DNA of 7,131 nucleotides from JBHEPS01 sp046261635 (lineage in GTDB: Bacteria; Acidobacteriota; Thermoanaerobaculia; Gp7-AA8): positions 1-7,131 of the forward strand of contig JBHEOL010000352.1 in NCBI GenBank assembly GCA_046261635.1. The letters are read 5' to 3'. The notes beneath the pieces were generated by a model. It had not been told where the DNA came from, searched no databases, and saw only the letters and a list, made by a program, of their open reading frames with translations. Positions within the stretch are counted from its first letter, which is position 1, and each line of letters starts with the position of its first letter. Position numbers and translations under genes: made by a program. Positions 7,072 to 7,131 of the stretch are shown here, in pieces.

Positions 7072-7074
7072 GGA

Positions 7075-7126
7075 CAAGTCAGAAGTCAGAAGGCAGAAGG
7101 CAGAAGGCAGAAGTAAAGGCAAAAGC
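7075..7126. repeat. Second copy of the heptamer element, upstream of kbl
   Basis: The element reads caag, then five heptamers (tcagaag twice at 7079-7092, gcagaag three times at 7093-7113), then taaaggcaaaagc (7114-7126). The outer flanks and the order of T-type then G-type units match the right arm of the 5731-5836 hairpin read on the - strand; only repeat number (five against four) and a few flank bases differ. No opposing arm is seen inside the window; it may lie beyond base 7131. The element sits 57-108 nt upstream of the kbl start, where a promoter might lie. Confidence 0.85.
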
Positions 7127-7131
7127 TACAC

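Noticed and set aside
6281..7072. 263-codon + strand frame over kbl
   Set aside because: It is a complement shadow of kbl with no family resemblance.
7036..7075. kbl promoter using ttgtcc and tgatac on the - strand
   Set aside because: The spacer would be about 20 nt and both boxes are poor matches.

Overview
The window is GC-rich bacterial chromosome carrying four genes, all ordinary by family. The 3' two-thirds of purL, then purF and a large methyl-accepting chemotaxis protein (MCP), run on the + strand. A glycine C-acetyltransferase gene (kbl) converges on them from the - strand. The organism cannot be named from this sequence. Four traits suggest an uncultured lineage of the Acidobacteriota or deltaproteobacterial kind: stand-alone small PurL, a PurF with a propeptide and [4Fe-4S] cysteines, an MCP tip of a sort I associate with Geobacter-like bacteria, and short tandem-repeat hairpins between genes. 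That placement is inference.

Layout: purL (2-1495, 5' end outside the window) encodes the small FGAM synthase, which needs separate PurS and PurQ subunits. A 193-nt gap follows, with a nonamer-repeat hairpin directly after the purL stop and an imperfect 18-19 nt tandem repeat just before purF. purF (1689-3194) encodes amidophosphoribosyltransferase, the committing step of purine synthesis; PurL acts later in the same pathway. Only 32 nt after purF comes a GTG-started gene for a six-TM MCP (3227-5731). Its transcription could come from the pur genes or from a sigma70-like promoter seen inside the purF 3' end. The 105-nt gap between the convergent MCP and kbl genes is almost entirely one long imperfect hairpin of heptamers. 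kbl (5837-7018, - strand) encodes the PLP enzyme that turns 2-amino-3-oxobutyrate and CoA into glycine and acetyl-CoA. Its upstream region, at the window edge, holds another copy of the same heptamer element.

No defence, CRISPR, phage or biosynthetic cluster is visible. The most unusual content is non-coding: a family of heptamer (KCAGAAG) elements with conserved flanks and varying repeat number, and a nonamer hairpin of similar design but different sequence. The embedded promoter/palindrome in purF, where codon choice shifts, and the divergent MCP tip also merit checking.
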